Part shown: in pieces, positions 43,547 to 43,731 of the stretch
How the letters are laid out: every line of letters begins with the position of its first letter
How positions within the stretch are numbered: the first letter of the stretch is position 1
Assembly: GCA_905182475.1 (NCBI GenBank)
Contig: CAJJBR010000120.1
Span: 1 to 43,731 of the forward strand
Direction: 5' to 3'
DNA: 43,731 bases
From: Akkermansiaceae bacterium
Lineage (GTDB): Bacteria; Verrucomicrobiota; Verrucomicrobiia; Verrucomicrobiales; Akkermansiaceae
Program-made: the position numbers and the translations under genes
Notes under the pieces: generated by a model
Told to the model about the DNA's origin: nothing
Seen by the model: the letters and a program-made list of their open reading frames with translations, nothing else
Database searches by the model: none

Positions 43547-43731
43547 GGGGGCGTTCTGGTTTCGACGGAATGTTTGACGCGCTGGCTGCACGTAGAGGTT
43601 GGTCGGTTGGCCTCTTAAAAAAGCCGCCCAACACACATAAATGCAAACTCTAACGAGCTCGCACTTGCTGCTTAATTGACGGCAACGCCGATTCCCCGAT
43701 GTCTGTTAAGGGAGGAAGCGAAACTTAGCAG
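43547..43731 (+). ncRNA. ssrA: tmRNA (ssrA), 5' part, cut off by the window end
   Basis: The start GGGGGCGTTCTGGTTTCGAC is the conserved 5' end of tmRNA (tRNA-like half). The pseudoknot region GGTCGGTTGGCCTCTTAAAA and AAGCCG follow. The resume region TAAAT precedes the tag frame GCA AAC TCT AAC GAG CTC GCA CTT GCT GCT TAA, giving the peptide ANSNELALAA (compare E. coli ANDENYALAA). The 3' tRNA-like half, which would close the acceptor stem, lies beyond the window. tmRNA with SmpB rescues stalled ribosomes and tags the product for proteolysis. Confidence 0.95.

Overview
The window looks like chromosomal DNA of a verrucomicrobial bacterium (Verrucomicrobiae-like). The signs are a 'planctomycete cytochrome c' PSD1 protein next to a DUF1501 protein, sulfatase and formylglycine-enzyme-like proteins, a CE15 glucuronoyl esterase, a PAS-AraC regulator, a LysM protein embedded in the division/cell-wall (dcw) cluster, and genes that mostly lack Shine-Dalgarno sequences. 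The assignment rests on gene content and protein style only.

Layout. 1-5 kb: end of a pxpA-like gene, an RsuA-type pseudouridine synthase, a decayed VapBC-like toxin-antitoxin pair, and two overlapping CPA2/Kef-type cation:proton antiporters. 5-13 kb: rph, a secreted formylglycine-enzyme-fold protein, a frameshifted lipoprotein gene, a secreted protein of unknown function, pepA, a sulfatase pseudogene and a glucuronoyl esterase. 13-20 kb: aspS and hisS separated by a 483-bp unit with long terminal inverted repeats that is filled by one GxxExxY gene, then tRNA-Glu, panB, hemW, an Uma2-family gene and purine nucleoside phosphorylase. 20.6-32.6 kb: a dcw operon on the minus strand in the order mraZ-rsmH-ftsL-ftsI-murE-murF-mraY-murD-LysM-ftsW, which supplies lipid II synthesis, the septal transpeptidase and the SEDS polymerase. 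33-36 kb: divergent trkA-trkH potassium uptake genes. 36-41 kb: DUF1501 and PSD1 genes with a divergent PAS-AraC regulator. 42-43.7 kb: a di-heme cytochrome c peroxidase gene interrupted by an amber codon, and the 5' part of tmRNA running off the window.

Two structures stand out. Between mraZ and the conserved part of rsmH lies a five-unit tandem array (31426-31958). Each unit holds two hairpins with fixed apical sequences and stems that differ in sequence while staying paired. The array is open in the rsmH frame, all core spacings are multiples of three, and every possible rsmH start codon lies inside or upstream of it. The second is the inverted-repeat-bounded GxxExxY unit inserted between hisS and aspS, whose gene starts inside one repeat arm and stops at the inner edge of the other.

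Six loci show decay: the VapB-like antitoxin (amber at codon 5), the VapC-like toxin (catalytic Asp replaced by Ala), a lipoprotein gene (frameshift), a sulfatase (internal deletion plus two frameshifts), a Y1-transposase remnant, and the cytochrome peroxidase (amber). TAG ends many intact genes here, so reassignment of TAG does not explain the two ambers.
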